Assembly (NCBI GenBank): GCA_035297145.1
Contig: DATGZN010000079.1
Coordinates: forward strand, 1-36,014
DNA from: QHXW01 sp035297145
GTDB taxonomy: Bacteria > Acidobacteriota > Terriglobia > Bryobacterales > Bryobacteraceae
Reading direction: 5' to 3'
DNA: 36,014 bases
The first letter of the stretch is position 1; each line of letters begins with the position of its first letter. Below the pieces are notes generated by a model that saw nothing but the letters and a program-made list of their open reading frames with translations, was not told the origin of the DNA and did not search any database. Shown piece by piece: positions 7,916-16,797 of this stretch. A program made the position numbers and the translations under genes.

Positions 7916-8671
7916 TTATGCGCCTGAAGTCAGAGGGGACTTATTGTCCCAATGTGCACGGGTACATTCCAATTTGCCCAGCACAGCGTCTAATCGGTCG
8001 TCGTTATACCGATGCGTGTCCCCTCTGACCATCCCATAGAGCTGAGTCCTAGAACATTGAAGGCGCCGAGAGACAGCGTCCATTCCATCAAGCTTCTCTT
8101 TCCGTTTGAAAGCCTTTAGGATCGCGAGACGGTTCGCCCTGAGATCCCTGGGCTGCGGGCCTCTTCCGCTGGCGCGGCCTACTTCCGCGACCACCGGAGC
8201 GGCTTGGTGTTCCAAATGAGACGTCGGACTATTCGGATGGCGCGAGCCACCCTCGCCGGACGGCATCAAAGCAGCTGCCGTCAGCCCTGGAGTTTCGGGT
8301 ACCGCCGGAGTCTCAGGATCAACCAAGTTCCTGGCTGTTGGTATGGAGTGGGGCTTATTCGGTCCCTGTGTTTTTGGCGGAACTTGCTGAACGTTCAACT
8401 CGTCACGGCGCGTGGCCAATTCCGTAGCGCATCGGGCCGATAGAGCCCTGTAGCGGGCGATGTCGGCTTCCAAAGCGGGCCTTTGCTCCGGAGTCGCAAC
8501 CTCCAACAACCCTTCAAGGTATCCCACCTGGGACTCCGCTTGGTGTTTGCCGCTTTGGATAACCGACAGATTGACGGGCTGAGACTGGGTCCGCTCGATG
8601 TCCCGCGCTACCAACAGTGCGAATTTACGCCTATCTAAGGCGATCATCTCTGACTCTGATAATGTCCGCAT
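7916..8671 (-). CDS. unknown protein with helical N-terminus and HTH-like C-terminus
   Basis: The 251-residue protein is not recognisable. Residues about 1-100 are predicted to be helical and perhaps coiled-coil (QAESQVGYLEGLLEVATPEQRPALEADIARYRAL is written here in part only: key stretch YLEGLLEVATPEQRPALEAD). A Pro/Gly-rich, probably disordered linker spans about 105-180. The C-terminal 65 residues look like a DNA-binding helix-turn-helix (AILKAFKRKEKLDGMDAVSR, then CSRTQLYGMVRG). A similar linker-plus-HTH layout is common in element-encoded regulators. The ATG at 8671 is preceded by AGAGGG at a rather long distance. It ends just before the heptamer repeats. Confidence 0.5.
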   Translation of the reverse strand: MRTLSESEMIALDRRKFALLVARDIERTQSQPVNLSVIQSGKHQAESQVGYLEGLLEVATPEQRPALEADIARYRALSARCATELATRRDELNVQQVPPKTQGPNKPHSIPTARNLVDPETPAVPETPGLTAAALMPSGEGGSRHPNSPTSHLEHQAAPVVAEVGRASGRGPQPRDLRANRLAILKAFKRKEKLDGMDAVSRRLQCSRTQLYGMVRGDTHRYNDDRLDAVLGKLECTRAHWDNKSPLTSGA

Positions 8672-8826
8672 TGTGTTGTCGTACCCTCTGTGCTCTCGAT
8701 TTGATGTTGATGCTCCCGCTACGGATGTTAACCCAGAGCGACTTGTTCCAATTGTACAGTGAAGCAGAACTTCAGACCGGTGGTTTGATCGCGGTCGGCG
8801 CTGGAAAACTTGGCAGAAAGCGCAAT

Positions 8827-9240
8827 TTACAACAGATGATGGATTTGTTTAAGCTCGTGCCACCGGCGCTGCTGCTCTTCCCACGACAAGTCACTCACGA
8901 GCCGTCGCACAGCAACCTCGCTGATGGGAAATCGTGCGCCCCCTGTCGGTGGGAATTCCAGGATCTCTCGCTGGATTTCGGGTGCCAGCCAGACCAGTTC
9001 CATAATCTGGCTCATCCGCTCCCTGGTGACACAGCCAAGCCGGGCCAAGTCCGCGTAATCTCGGGCCTCACCCCGCTGGATCATGTCCTGGAACTGAATA
9101 GCCAGCGCCAGGACCTGCGTGACCCGGGGCAGATGCCCATTTCGGGAAGCTGGCGCATCCGGCGGTCCCGTTCTCCCTGGCGGCCGTCCTGTAGCGTGCA
9201 AGCGGAACTGAATCTCAACGGTGCTGTTTGGCATACTCAT
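8827..9240 (-). CDS. serine-recombinase-associated small helical protein
   Basis: The 137-residue protein overlaps the end of the serine recombinase gene by 26 bases on the same strand. Its centre (LALAIQFQDMIQRGEARDYADLARLG, key parts AIQFQDMI and DYADLARLG) is followed by CVTRERMSQIMELVWLAPEIQ, a helix-turn-helix pattern. Small proteins with this LA..IQ...DL...T..R..Q....L.LAP.IQ..I pattern commonly follow large serine recombinases in integrated elements. It may be a recombination directionality factor or DNA-binding partner, which is inference from position. Two ATGs (9240 and 9234) compete, with GGAG 4 and 10 bases upstream respectively. Confidence 0.7.
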   Translation of the reverse strand: MSMPNSTVEIQFRLHATGRPPGRTGPPDAPASRNGHLPRVTQVLALAIQFQDMIQRGEARDYADLARLGCVTRERMSQIMELVWLAPEIQREILEFPPTGGARFPISEVAVRRLVSDLSWEEQQRRWHELKQIHHLL

Positions 9241-10834
9241 GCTTCTCCGTCAGGGCTGGCGCACAACCGCAAAGTTCTTTGATTCCCCGTGAACGAAAAC
9301 CAAGGGTCACCGTCCCGGTCTTTCCGTCATAACGGACGTGCTCAACCAGCGACCGGATGAATCGTTCCTGCTCCCAGGTAGACAACTGCTCCCAAAGCGG
9401 ATCAAAGCCATGGAGCGCTACTTCGACATCCTGGGCATCGACGCCTTCTGCTTCGATCGCGGCCAGTTGCTGGCGAAGGTCGGCCCACCTGCTACTTAGG
9501 CGGGACACTCGATCCTGGAGTTCGGCTAGACGGCTGGTGGCGATATCGCCTGTCGAACCGCGGGAGCCGGCCGCCGCGATGGTCTCCTTCATCTCCTGCG
9601 CGATGTTCTGCAGTTCCTTGTCAATGTCCGTCTTTTCAATGTCGATTTCTGCCGACTCTTTGTGCCGGTTCTCGGCAAGCTGTCTCAGGACCTCGCGCAG
9701 CATGGTGGGGTTGTTCCCAATGCCTCGGAGTTGCTCCACGACCGCGTTCTCAAGCGCGGGAGCCGACACGGACCGCGTCTCGCACTGGCTCCAGCCACGC
9801 TGGTGTGCTTTCACGCACACGTAGTAGCGATAGAGCCGATCCTTCTTGTTGACGTAGGTGTGAATCATGCCGACGTCGCAGCTAGCACAACGCACAAGTC
9901 CTTTGAGCAGCGCGGCGTACTTGTTGCCAATGTTGCGGCCGCCGCGACGTCCATTCCGGTTGAGGGCACTCTGGACCTTATTCCAGGTTTCGTCATCAAC
10001 AATGCGGTCGTGTTCGCCCTCGTAAACCTGGCCGCCGTAGTCGACCTTGCCCACGTAGATCATGTTCGTGAGCAAGTTGTAGAGGCCATTTTTTGCGATC
10101 GGCTTCCCACCCGCCTCTCGACCTTCGCGCGTTGTCCAGGCTTTCATGCACCATCCGCGGCGGTCGAGTTCCTCCACCACCGGAATCAGTGATCCGAGCT
10201 CAAGGTAAAGCGCGAAGATCTCCCGTACTCGCTGCGCCTCCTCCTGATTCACAACCAGGGAGCCACCTTTCGGAGCGACGTCATAGCCGATCACAGGATT
10301 GCCACCAACCCACTTACCTCTGCGCCGCGCGGCGCCCATCTTGTCGCGGGTCCTTTCAGAGATCATCTCCCGCTCAAACTGGGCGAACGAGAGCAGGATG
10401 TTCAGGGTCAGGCGGCCCATGGAACTGGTCGTATTGAACTGCTGCGTAACCGACACGAATGTCGCGCCATGCTTGTCGAGGATCTCCATGATCCGCGCGA
10501 AATCGAGAAGCGATCTCGATAGTCGGTCGACTTTGTAAACCACAACGCAGTTCACGGTGCCGGATTGCACATCGGCGAGGAGTCGCTTCAGTGCCGGGCG
10601 CTCCATGTTGGCTCCGGTATAGCCGCCGTCGTCGTACTTCTGCGCCAACGCCAGCCACCCTTCCTGACGCTGGCTGTTGATGAACGACTCCGCAGCCTCG
10701 CGCTGGGCGTCGAGAGTGTTGAAAGTCTGGTCGAGGCCTTCATCCGTCGATTTGCGCGTGTAGATCCCGCACCGAACACCCGCCGGCGTCCGAAAGCCGT
10801 TTCCTTTGTCCTTCGGCTTCTTGTCACCGCGCAC
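9215..10834 (-). CDS. large serine recombinase (site-specific integrase)
   Basis: This 539-residue enzyme would integrate and excise the element. The N-terminal resolvase domain has the catalytic serine in YTRKSTDEG, then YDDGGYTGANMERP and VVYKVDRLSRS. The recombinase domain follows (VSVTQQFNTTSSMGRL, then ERTRDKMGAARRRGKWVGG). The zinc ribbon (LVRCASCDVGMIHTYV ... YYVCVKAHQRGWSQC) and a long coiled-coil complete a full-length large serine recombinase. I place the start at GTG 10834, because AAGGAGG lies 6 bases upstream. A longer frame from 10873 would run through the DUF2924 gene. It overlaps DUF2924 by 11 bases. Key residues are intact, so activity is likely. Its attachment sites could not be located by eye. 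Confidence 0.92.
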   Translation of the reverse strand: MRGDKKPKDKGNGFRTPAGVRCGIYTRKSTDEGLDQTFNTLDAQREAAESFINSQRQEGWLALAQKYDDGGYTGANMERPALKRLLADVQSGTVNCVVVYKVDRLSRSLLDFARIMEILDKHGATFVSVTQQFNTTSSMGRLTLNILLSFAQFEREMISERTRDKMGAARRRGKWVGGNPVIGYDVAPKGGSLVVNQEEAQRVREIFALYLELGSLIPVVEELDRRGWCMKAWTTREGREAGGKPIAKNGLYNLLTNMIYVGKVDYGGQVYEGEHDRIVDDETWNKVQSALNRNGRRGGRNIGNKYAALLKGLVRCASCDVGMIHTYVNKKDRLYRYYVCVKAHQRGWSQCETRSVSAPALENAVVEQLRGIGNNPTMLREVLRQLAENRHKESAEIDIEKTDIDKELQNIAQEMKETIAAAGSRGSTGDIATSRLAELQDRVSRLSSRWADLRQQLAAIEAEGVDAQDVEVALHGFDPLWEQLSTWEQERFIRSLVEHVRYDGKTGTVTLGFRSRGIKELCGCAPALTEKHEYAKQHR

Positions 10835-11336
10835 GACGCGCCTCCTTCTCCAACCCAAAGAACGCGAAGCCATTCCAGCGTGTGCCGGTTATTTCGCCGG
10901 CGATCGCACTGAGCGAGGCAAATCGCCGGCTATCGTATTCGAATCCCTCATTGAGGACCTTCACCACGACGGTTTTTGCCTTGTACTTCTTTACGATCAA
11001 GCTCCCTGGCATTGGAAGGCGCGCGTCCCGCGTCTGTATGACCGTCGTTGTCACGGTCTGCTCCAGCGGGACCTGGGCCAATCGCCGGGCTGCGTTCTCT
11101 GAGATGCGCAATCGCAATTCTGTTCCGCGGGCTATGGCGATAGCGTATTGCCGAACCGACTCCGGAAGTCCGCCATCTTTCAGCGCCTGCAAGTGCCAGG
11201 CGATCTTTCGTCGGAGGTGCTGACAGTTCGCAATCGGATGCTCCGCGCCGAACAATTCCTTGTGCACGGCCTGTAACTGGGGCGCGCTCATCCTTGGCAA
11301 ATCCGCAATCTCCGGCAATCTACTCCGTTTCCTCAT
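10824..11336 (-). CDS. DUF2924 domain protein
   Basis: The 170-residue protein matches DUF2924. It has LPRMSAPQLQAVHKELFG near the N-terminus, LRRKIAWHLQALKDGG in the middle, then PGSLIVKKYKAKTVVVKVLN with a strand-rich tail (GFEYDSRRFASLSAIAGEITG, WNGFAFFGL). The C-terminal half is the small beta domain that likely binds DNA. DUF2924 genes are regularly found immediately upstream of large serine recombinases in Proteobacteria, Acidobacteria and Planctomycetes elements. The ATG overlaps the stop of the previous small gene by 4 bases (ATGA), and its own end overlaps the recombinase by 11. A role in integration control is inferred from this linkage. Confidence 0.88.
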   Translation of the reverse strand: MRKRSRLPEIADLPRMSAPQLQAVHKELFGAEHPIANCQHLRRKIAWHLQALKDGGLPESVRQYAIAIARGTELRLRISENAARRLAQVPLEQTVTTTVIQTRDARLPMPGSLIVKKYKAKTVVVKVLNEGFEYDSRRFASLSAIAGEITGTRWNGFAFFGLEKEARRAR

Positions 11337-11542
11337 GGCTGCGTTGAGTCCTTTCTCTGACCTGTCAACGTCAGTTCATGAACGCTCTGTTCGCCGGTAG
11401 TATCAAGTCCCTCTGTTGACGGGAGCGGCTCGGTGCTAGTGCGGACAAGCCGGATCCTGGCGCGCCGCCGATACGCCGCCGCTAGCAGCGCCGCGATCTC
11501 GTTGATGGCATCCTCAACCTTGGGTCCTTCGCCGCCTTGCAT
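11333..11542 (-). CDS. small recombinase-operon protein
   Basis: A 69-residue protein starting at the ATG at 11542, chosen because GGAGG stands 7 bases upstream, over longer starts at 11563 and 11644 that lack a ribosome-binding site. It has an N-terminal helix (AINEIAALLAAAYRRRARIR) followed by a disordered tail with TTGEQSVHE. Small proteins of this pattern (an LA.AY.R.R helix, then a SGEQ-type motif) commonly precede DUF2924 in such elements. It is coupled to DUF2924 by a 4-base overlap. Function unknown. Confidence 0.65.
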   Translation of the reverse strand: MQGGEGPKVEDAINEIAALLAAAYRRRARIRLVRTSTEPLPSTEGLDTTGEQSVHELTLTGQRKDSTQP

Positions 11543-11933
11543 ACGTTCGCCTCCGAGGGGCATGCGGCCTGACGGAGGGAGGAAGTGGGCGCGGACGAAG
11601 GAGGAATGTGGCCGCTGGCCGGTTCTTGTGGTTGCTCGATCCAATGTCCAGCACCCACAACGAGTCCCGCTTGGCGGCCTGCCCGCTGTCTGGTGTTACG
11701 GGGCGCATTAGCGCTCCCTGTCAACTAATACTCAGGCGGGTTGGAAGATGTGTAGCTCCGCTTGCCCTGGTTGGACACGGCCGTCAACATACTTGCCACG
11801 GGCAGCCACCGAGCCGTGGGCCTATGAAAGAGAAACAAGGACGTCGCTGCGCACCGGCGGGATCCTCAGTCGCGCATTCCATAATGCGATTCGGCCTCGC
11901 CATGACAGTTCCGCCAGCGTAATTCGCACCGCT
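11543..11933. other. gene-free spacer beside the recombinase operon
   Basis: About 390 bases with no protein-like open frame. It should contain the promoter of the recombinase operon, and, as serine integrase genes usually sit near an element end, could include an attachment site. No obvious core repeat was found by eye. Confidence 0.4.
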
Positions 11934-12269
11934 CTAAAGCCAGTCAAGCGCCAACGATTCCGGAATGCTGTGTCGCTGAAAGCAGCAAGGGCACTCAAGT
12001 AGAAGTCGCTCGCCTTCTTCCGAAACGCCTGAAGATCTTCCGTCCCAGCCTCTTGCCTCGATCCGGTTCGGGGATAGTCTGACAAGGTTATGTGTGACGG
12101 TCATGCCCTCTTCGATGAGCGCCGGGGTACCCGCCTGTTTGCATTTCGCGCAAATTAGTTCTTCCTCAACGACGGTCGCCTCCGGGTAAAGCATGCGTTT
12201 CGCATCATCGATTAGTGCAAACAGCTCCTCTTTCGTGAACTCGCTCATATCAATCGTCGTGACGGCCAT
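11934..12269 (-). CDS. small zinc-ribbon-like protein
   Basis: The 111-residue protein starts at MAVTTIDMSEF. The ATG at 12269 has AGAAAGG 9 bases upstream, and a nearer ATG at 12278 is too close to that site. A helical N-terminus (KEELFALIDDAKRML) is followed by two Cys pairs, CAKC near 46 and CPCC near 95, that probably bind one zinc ion, and a short tail. No family is recognised. It is divergent from the defence operon with about 115 bases between its start and the first plus-strand small ORF, so the two may share a regulatory region. Confidence 0.6.
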   Translation of the reverse strand: MAVTTIDMSEFTKEELFALIDDAKRMLYPEATVVEEELICAKCKQAGTPALIEEGMTVTHNLVRLSPNRIEARGWDGRSSGVSEEGERLLLECPCCFQRHSIPESLALDWL

Positions 12270-12383
12270 TTTGCGCATCCTTTCTCGCCAACGCGGCCTC
12301 TCGCCCAAGACCCGAACGTCGCCAATAGCGTGTAGACAACCTGCTTCGACCAGTTTGAACTGAACTTGAAGGGAGGTCAAGCA

Positions 12384-12566
12384 ATGCCGGTTCGGCTCGA
12401 GGCTCGGGTCGTGTGGAGAAGCCGGACACAAGCGGAGGATGGTGGAATTCCGCTGGATAGCGTGATGGCAAGGCTTCAGATATTATCGGTGCAGCATGTC
12501 TTCGCTTGTCGAAGAACCGATCGACAAGGCAGCGCTGATTGCCAAGGTTGCCAGCAGCCTGGCTGA
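12384..12566 (+). CDS. candidate small leader ORF ahead of the sigma factor
   Basis: A 60-codon frame begins with an ATG preceded by GAAGGGAGG at 7 bases, one of the best ribosome-binding sites in the window. It starts MPVRLEARVVWRSRTQAED and ends inside the sigma factor gene in another frame (overlap 71 bases). The sigma ATG at 12496 has no good ribosome-binding site, which fits translational coupling to this ORF. The last third is in an alternative frame of the sigma gene and looks unconstrained. It could be a leader peptide or a small regulator. It could also be chance, as composition alone does not prove coding. Confidence 0.4.
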   Translation: MPVRLEARVVWRSRTQAEDGGIPLDSVMARLQILSVQHVFACRRTDRQGSADCQGCQQPG

Positions 12567-13794
12567 CGACTACCACCGGCGGGGAGGCTATCTCTCCGGC
12601 GATCACGTCCTTCGGGCAGTCGAGAAGCGGGGGCTGGACCCGGAAGACGATGTCCTCATTCGACAAAAACTGCGCGACCTTGGAATCGACATCGACGACC
12701 CCGAAAACGCCTTCGATTTCGAACGACTTGAAGAAACTGACGCAAGATCTGAGGACCTAGTTCGCAAGTATCTCCTGGAGATTGGCTCCATCCGACTATT
12801 GAAGCCGCAAGATGAGATAACCCTAGCCAGAAGGATTCAGGCAGGCAGACAGGCGGCTCAGGCGTTGGAAACAAACTCCTTTGGGCAATCCACCTCGGTA
12901 GAGCTCGGCGAACGCGTAATCGAGGGGCACGAAGCGGAACACCACATGATCGCCGCTAACTTGCGGCTGGTCGTTAGCATCGCGAAGCTGTATTCAACGC
13001 GAAGTAGCCTGGACCTCCTCGATCTGATTCAAGAGGGCACCCTCGGCCTTTTCAAAGCAGTCGACAAATTCGATCACCGCAAGGGATTCAAATTGTCCAC
13101 GTATGCCACTTGGTGGATACGCCAGAGCATTACCAGGGCGATCGCCGACACTGGCCGACTGATCAGACTCCCGGTTCACGTTAACGAGTCTATAGCGCGA
13201 ATCACAAAGATCAAACGAGCACTTGTAAGGGAGAAATTTGGAAAAGAGCCATCGATAAAGGAGATATCCGAACAGCTTGGGTGGAAGCCGGAAAAGGTGC
13301 AGTTCCTTATGGACATAGGCATGGAGCCGCTCTCTTTGGACACTCCGATTGGGGATGACAAGGAGTCTCTTTCCAGTTTAGTGAGAAGCGCTGTAGAGAA
13401 GAGCCCCGAGAGAATTATGATGGCCCTGGAGCAGTCGATGCTGATCGACAGAGTTCTTTCGCATCTATCTCCACGCGAACGCAGCGTTTTGAGACGACGC
13501 TTCGGACTCGATGGAAAGAGACCAGAGACCCTTGAAAGGATTAGCCGGACTTTTGATATCACGCGCGAGCGGATTCGACAAATTGAAGAGAAGGCCCTGA
13601 AAAAGCTCAGACACCCCGCCAGAAGGCGCCTGCTGAGGGAGTTGTGGCCTGCGGCCGACACAGATTCACAATCCAAAACCGATGGCGGAGCTGGAGAAGC
13701 GGGTGGCGAGAAGCCTAAACAGAAGGCTGGACCGAAAGGAAAGAAGAAGCGTGACAGCACAACAGGCAACGACTCAGTTCCTCGCATGGCTTGA
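12496..13794 (+). CDS. RNA polymerase sigma-70 factor, RpoD/SigA-like
   Basis: A 432-residue sigma factor with all main regions. Residues about 30-68 resemble region 1.1 (YLSGDHVLRAVEKRGLDPE). Region 1.2 is at 88-117, and region 2 at 150-228 with ANLRLVVSIAKLY, LIQEGTLGLFKAVDKFD and STYATWWIRQSITRAI. Region 3 is at 230-300, including the PLSLDTPIGDD finger, and region 4 at 318-375 with the TLERISRTFDITRERIRQIE recognition helix. A basic low-complexity tail follows. Near-consensus regions 2.4 and 4.2 suggest it reads housekeeping-like promoters. It is not the chromosome's usual rpoD context (no dnaG or rpsU). Its 3' end overlaps the DrmA-like gene by 44-113 bases depending on the DrmA start, so it heads the defence operon and may control it. 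Confidence 0.9.
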   Translation: MSSLVEEPIDKAALIAKVASSLADDYHRRGGYLSGDHVLRAVEKRGLDPEDDVLIRQKLRDLGIDIDDPENAFDFERLEETDARSEDLVRKYLLEIGSIRLLKPQDEITLARRIQAGRQAAQALETNSFGQSTSVELGERVIEGHEAEHHMIAANLRLVVSIAKLYSTRSSLDLLDLIQEGTLGLFKAVDKFDHRKGFKLSTYATWWIRQSITRAIADTGRLIRLPVHVNESIARITKIKRALVREKFGKEPSIKEISEQLGWKPEKVQFLMDIGMEPLSLDTPIGDDKESLSSLVRSAVEKSPERIMMALEQSMLIDRVLSHLSPRERSVLRRRFGLDGKRPETLERISRTFDITRERIRQIEEKALKKLRHPARRRLLRELWPAADTDSQSKTDGGAGEAGGEKPKQKAGPKGKKKRDSTTGNDSVPRMA

Positions 13795-16789
13795 TCAACA
13801 GCTGCTCAATGCCGGCCGCGGCGACTCTCTGAACGAATTGTCAGTGGAGCCGAAAGGGCGGTTTTGGCTCGGGCGTCTCGCGTCAGAAGAAGCCGTGGTC
13901 GAGTCCGGCCTTGGAGAGCGCGGCGAACGCCTCGATCCGTGTGCGGTTGGAGTCCGCCTTAGACCTTCGGGAAACCCTCCGTGGACTTTCGTCGTCGAAG
14001 CAGTCGCCTGTGTTTGGATGCGGGAAGCGAACGGTAGGTGGCGCAAGTGCCCGAAAATTCGTGAGTCGATTCCGGTTTCCATTCGCGATGCGGAGGGGGA
14101 TTACGAGTTTGGCGAGCTGCAGTTGACAGAGGCGCTCCGATCAAGCTGCGGCCAGGTCGGCCCGACTTGTGTCATTCGAGTCGAAGTGCGGAGGGACTTG
14201 GCTTCACGCCCTGAGCTGACGATTCTCCTCGTCAACACTTCGCCGAAAGACGCGCCGCCACTGAAGGACACGACGCTCTACGAGTGTGCAGTGGAAGTCC
14301 GTGGGCTCTTGACCGAACCGTTCGTCCTCGAGTCATTGCCGGATTCTTTCCGTTATGACCGACGCGTCCCCGCGTATGGGATTAATTGTGGCGTCGAACT
14401 GACGGAGAACAATGGCGTCAGGACGACCGATGCCATCATCGCTGACAAGCCCCGCCCCAAGTATTGGAGTGTCGACGATCCCCCTCCCGATCTGACATTT
14501 GCAAAGCTTGCCACGGACCCTGTGCCGAGTCTTGCGCAACTCGTTGAGGCGCACACGAAATGGGGTCGTGAAGTATGGACGGCAATTAATTTGGACGATC
14601 GTTCGCTGAAGGGTTCTTGGTCGTCGGCGATGAGAGCCCAAGCCGACGTCGCGGCAGCCGAGTTCTGGGCGGAAAACAAACGGTTGATCGACGGTTTGGA
14701 ACTGCTGAGAAGCGCTACCCAACTTTTGAAAGCCTTCACATTGATGAATCGGGCGATGTCGTATGCAGCGAACGGGAAGTATGATGAATGGCGCCCTTTC
14801 CAGATCGGCTTTCTTCTCGCCAACCTGTCGTGCATTACGTCCAGCGACAACGACGCGGAAGTCGCTGACGTTGTTTGGTTTGCTACAGGAGGAGGGAAAA
14901 CCGAGACCTACCTTGGATTGCTGATCACAGCCGCTCTCTATGATCGCCTTCGCGGCAAGATTGCGGGTATAACCGCCTGGAGTCGATTTCCGCTCAGGAT
15001 GCTTTCGCTCCAGCAGACACAACGATTCGCAGACGCAATGGCAGGGGCCGAGCGCGTGCGTCGCGAGGAGGCCATTTCGGGAGATCCGTTTTCGGTCGGT
15101 TTTCTTGTCGGCCAGGGCGCAACCCCCAATTCAATTTCGGAGGATCCCCCACTTGGTGATCCCGACCCGGAAGACGACAACATGCCAGGGCGATATAGGG
15201 TCCTGTTGAAATGTCCCTTCTGCCATGAGAAGTCGATCGCGATGGCGTTCGATCGTCGATATTGGCGTCTTGCCCATCAGTGTTCGGGTGAAAGTTGTCC
15301 CTGGCCCGAGCGAGATTTGCCTTTTTACATTGTTGACGACGAGATCTACCGGTTTCTTCCAACCGTGATTGTCGGGACTCTGGACAAAGCCGCGTCAATT
15401 GCGATGCAAGGAGGAATGCGCTGTCTCGTGGGCTCCCCCCTGGGCGTTTGTTCCGAGGACGGCCACGGCTATACCTATGCACCCCGCAGCAAAAAGCCGA
15501 ACGGTTGTCTCGTTCCAGGATGTCAAGGGCGCCCTGTCGGTCTTGCTAGCGGCGAGGAACTTTACGCGCCGACCTTTCGACTACAAGACGAGTTGCACCT
15601 TTTGAAGGACAGTCTGGGCGCGGTGGATTCCCATTACGAATCGCTTCTCGATCACCTTGAGTCGGAGGTTTCTAAAAGAAAGCCCAAGATTCTCGCATCG
15701 TCTGCCACATTGACTGGTTACGAGAGGCAAATAAGGCTGCTTTATCGGAGGGCCGCTCGGGTCTTCCCTGTTCAAGGTCCGTCTTCAGAAGAGGGATTCT
15801 GGACATCGACATCAGACGATTTGGCCCGTCGTTACGTTGCGGTGGCCCCTCGTGGTGTGACGATTGAGTATGCCGTCGACCGAACAGTGACAGAGCTTCA
15901 GCGCGCCGTCCGCAGACTGAGAACCGAGCCGCAGGTAGTGTGCGCCGAAGCGGCAATTGACGCGAGCTGGGTCGAGCAGCTTCTATCGTTGTATGGGGTT
16001 GATGTAACCTACGGCAACACTCTTCGCGATCTCGACGCGGTCGCGCGTTCGCTGGAAACGCAGGTCGACGTCGACGGAGGACTGAACACTGCCTCTCTTA
16101 CCGGAAGAACAGACTTTGAGGACGTCAGAGCAACGCTCGACCGGCTTGAAAAACCCGAGTTGGCGTTCGATGATCGCCTCCACGTCATCACAGCCAGTTC
16201 GATGATGTCACACGGCGTGGATATCGACCGATTGAATGTGATGGTCATGCTGGGAATCCCTCTCACCGCCGCCGAATTCATCCAGGCGACGGCTCGCGTC
16301 GGGCGTCGTTGGCCTGGCTTGGTCTACGTGATGCACAAGATGGCTCGCGAGAGGGACGCGAGTGTATTTCGGAGTTTCAGAAAGTTCGTTCAGCAGGGAG
16401 ACCGATTTGTCGAGCCAATCCCCATCACTAGACGAAGTCGACGGGTCCTCGAAAAAACAATTGCAGGGCTGGTCTTAGCCCGAATACTGATGGTTCACGA
16501 GCCAAGAAGCCGGGACGCTTTGACGACTGTCAACAAGCTGAGGGGCTACTTCGTCAAGAACGGAGTTACAGAAAGCTCCGAACTCGAAGCCGTCATCCAG
16601 ATGCTGGGTTTCGACAGCAATCTGGATGAGGCGCTTCGGAACGATCTTCAGAAATGGTTTCGGCGCTTTTTTGAGAACCTCATGGACCCGGGCGGAACCT
16701 TTAAGTGGCCATCCGATCTTTGCCCAACCGGCAAGGCGATGCGATCACTTCGCGATGTTGAAGAGGAGGCTCCGATTCTCGGAGTCTAA
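13751..16789 (+). CDS. drmA: DISARM-type helicase DrmA-like
   Basis: A protein of about 1012 residues (GTG start at 13751, AAGGA upstream). An ATG at 13682 in the same frame would add 23 residues, deeper inside the sigma gene. Helicase motifs are clear: Walker A in WFATGGGKTETYLG (about 376-384), motif II as LQDELHLL (DELH at about 613), SSATL as motif III, and ATARVGRRWPG as motif VI. The DELH in place of DEAH, in an F/LQDELHL context with a following SLGAVDSHYE, is characteristic of DrmA. Zinc-like Cys pairs (CPFC, CSGESC, CLVPGC) interrupt the two RecA lobes. In DISARM, DrmA with DrmB binds and unwinds or translocates on phage DNA. DrmB follows after 8 bases. Function by family is well supported; the exact subfamily is not. 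Confidence 0.85.
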   Translation: MTAQQATTQFLAWLDQQLLNAGRGDSLNELSVEPKGRFWLGRLASEEAVVESGLGERGERLDPCAVGVRLRPSGNPPWTFVVEAVACVWMREANGRWRKCPKIRESIPVSIRDAEGDYEFGELQLTEALRSSCGQVGPTCVIRVEVRRDLASRPELTILLVNTSPKDAPPLKDTTLYECAVEVRGLLTEPFVLESLPDSFRYDRRVPAYGINCGVELTENNGVRTTDAIIADKPRPKYWSVDDPPPDLTFAKLATDPVPSLAQLVEAHTKWGREVWTAINLDDRSLKGSWSSAMRAQADVAAAEFWAENKRLIDGLELLRSATQLLKAFTLMNRAMSYAANGKYDEWRPFQIGFLLANLSCITSSDNDAEVADVVWFATGGGKTETYLGLLITAALYDRLRGKIAGITAWSRFPLRMLSLQQTQRFADAMAGAERVRREEAISGDPFSVGFLVGQGATPNSISEDPPLGDPDPEDDNMPGRYRVLLKCPFCHEKSIAMAFDRRYWRLAHQCSGESCPWPERDLPFYIVDDEIYRFLPTVIVGTLDKAASIAMQGGMRCLVGSPLGVCSEDGHGYTYAPRSKKPNGCLVPGCQGRPVGLASGEELYAPTFRLQDELHLLKDSLGAVDSHYESLLDHLESEVSKRKPKILASSATLTGYERQIRLLYRRAARVFPVQGPSSEEGFWTSTSDDLARRYVAVAPRGVTIEYAVDRTVTELQRAVRRLRTEPQVVCAEAAIDASWVEQLLSLYGVDVTYGNTLRDLDAVARSLETQVDVDGGLNTASLTGRTDFEDVRATLDRLEKPELAFDDRLHVITASSMMSHGVDIDRLNVMVMLGIPLTAAEFIQATARVGRRWPGLVYVMHKMARERDASVFRSFRKFVQQGDRFVEPIPITRRSRRVLEKTIAGLVLARILMVHEPRSRDALTTVNKLRGYFVKNGVTESSELEAVIQMLGFDSNLDEALRNDLQKWFRRFFENLMDPGGTFKWPSDLCPTGKAMRSLRDVEEEAPILGV

Positions 16790-16797
16790 GGACGCCA

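Noticed and set aside
8617..9282. 221-codon plus-strand open frame
   Set aside because: It runs across the start of one minus gene, an intergenic spacer and another minus gene, with no protein-like motifs.
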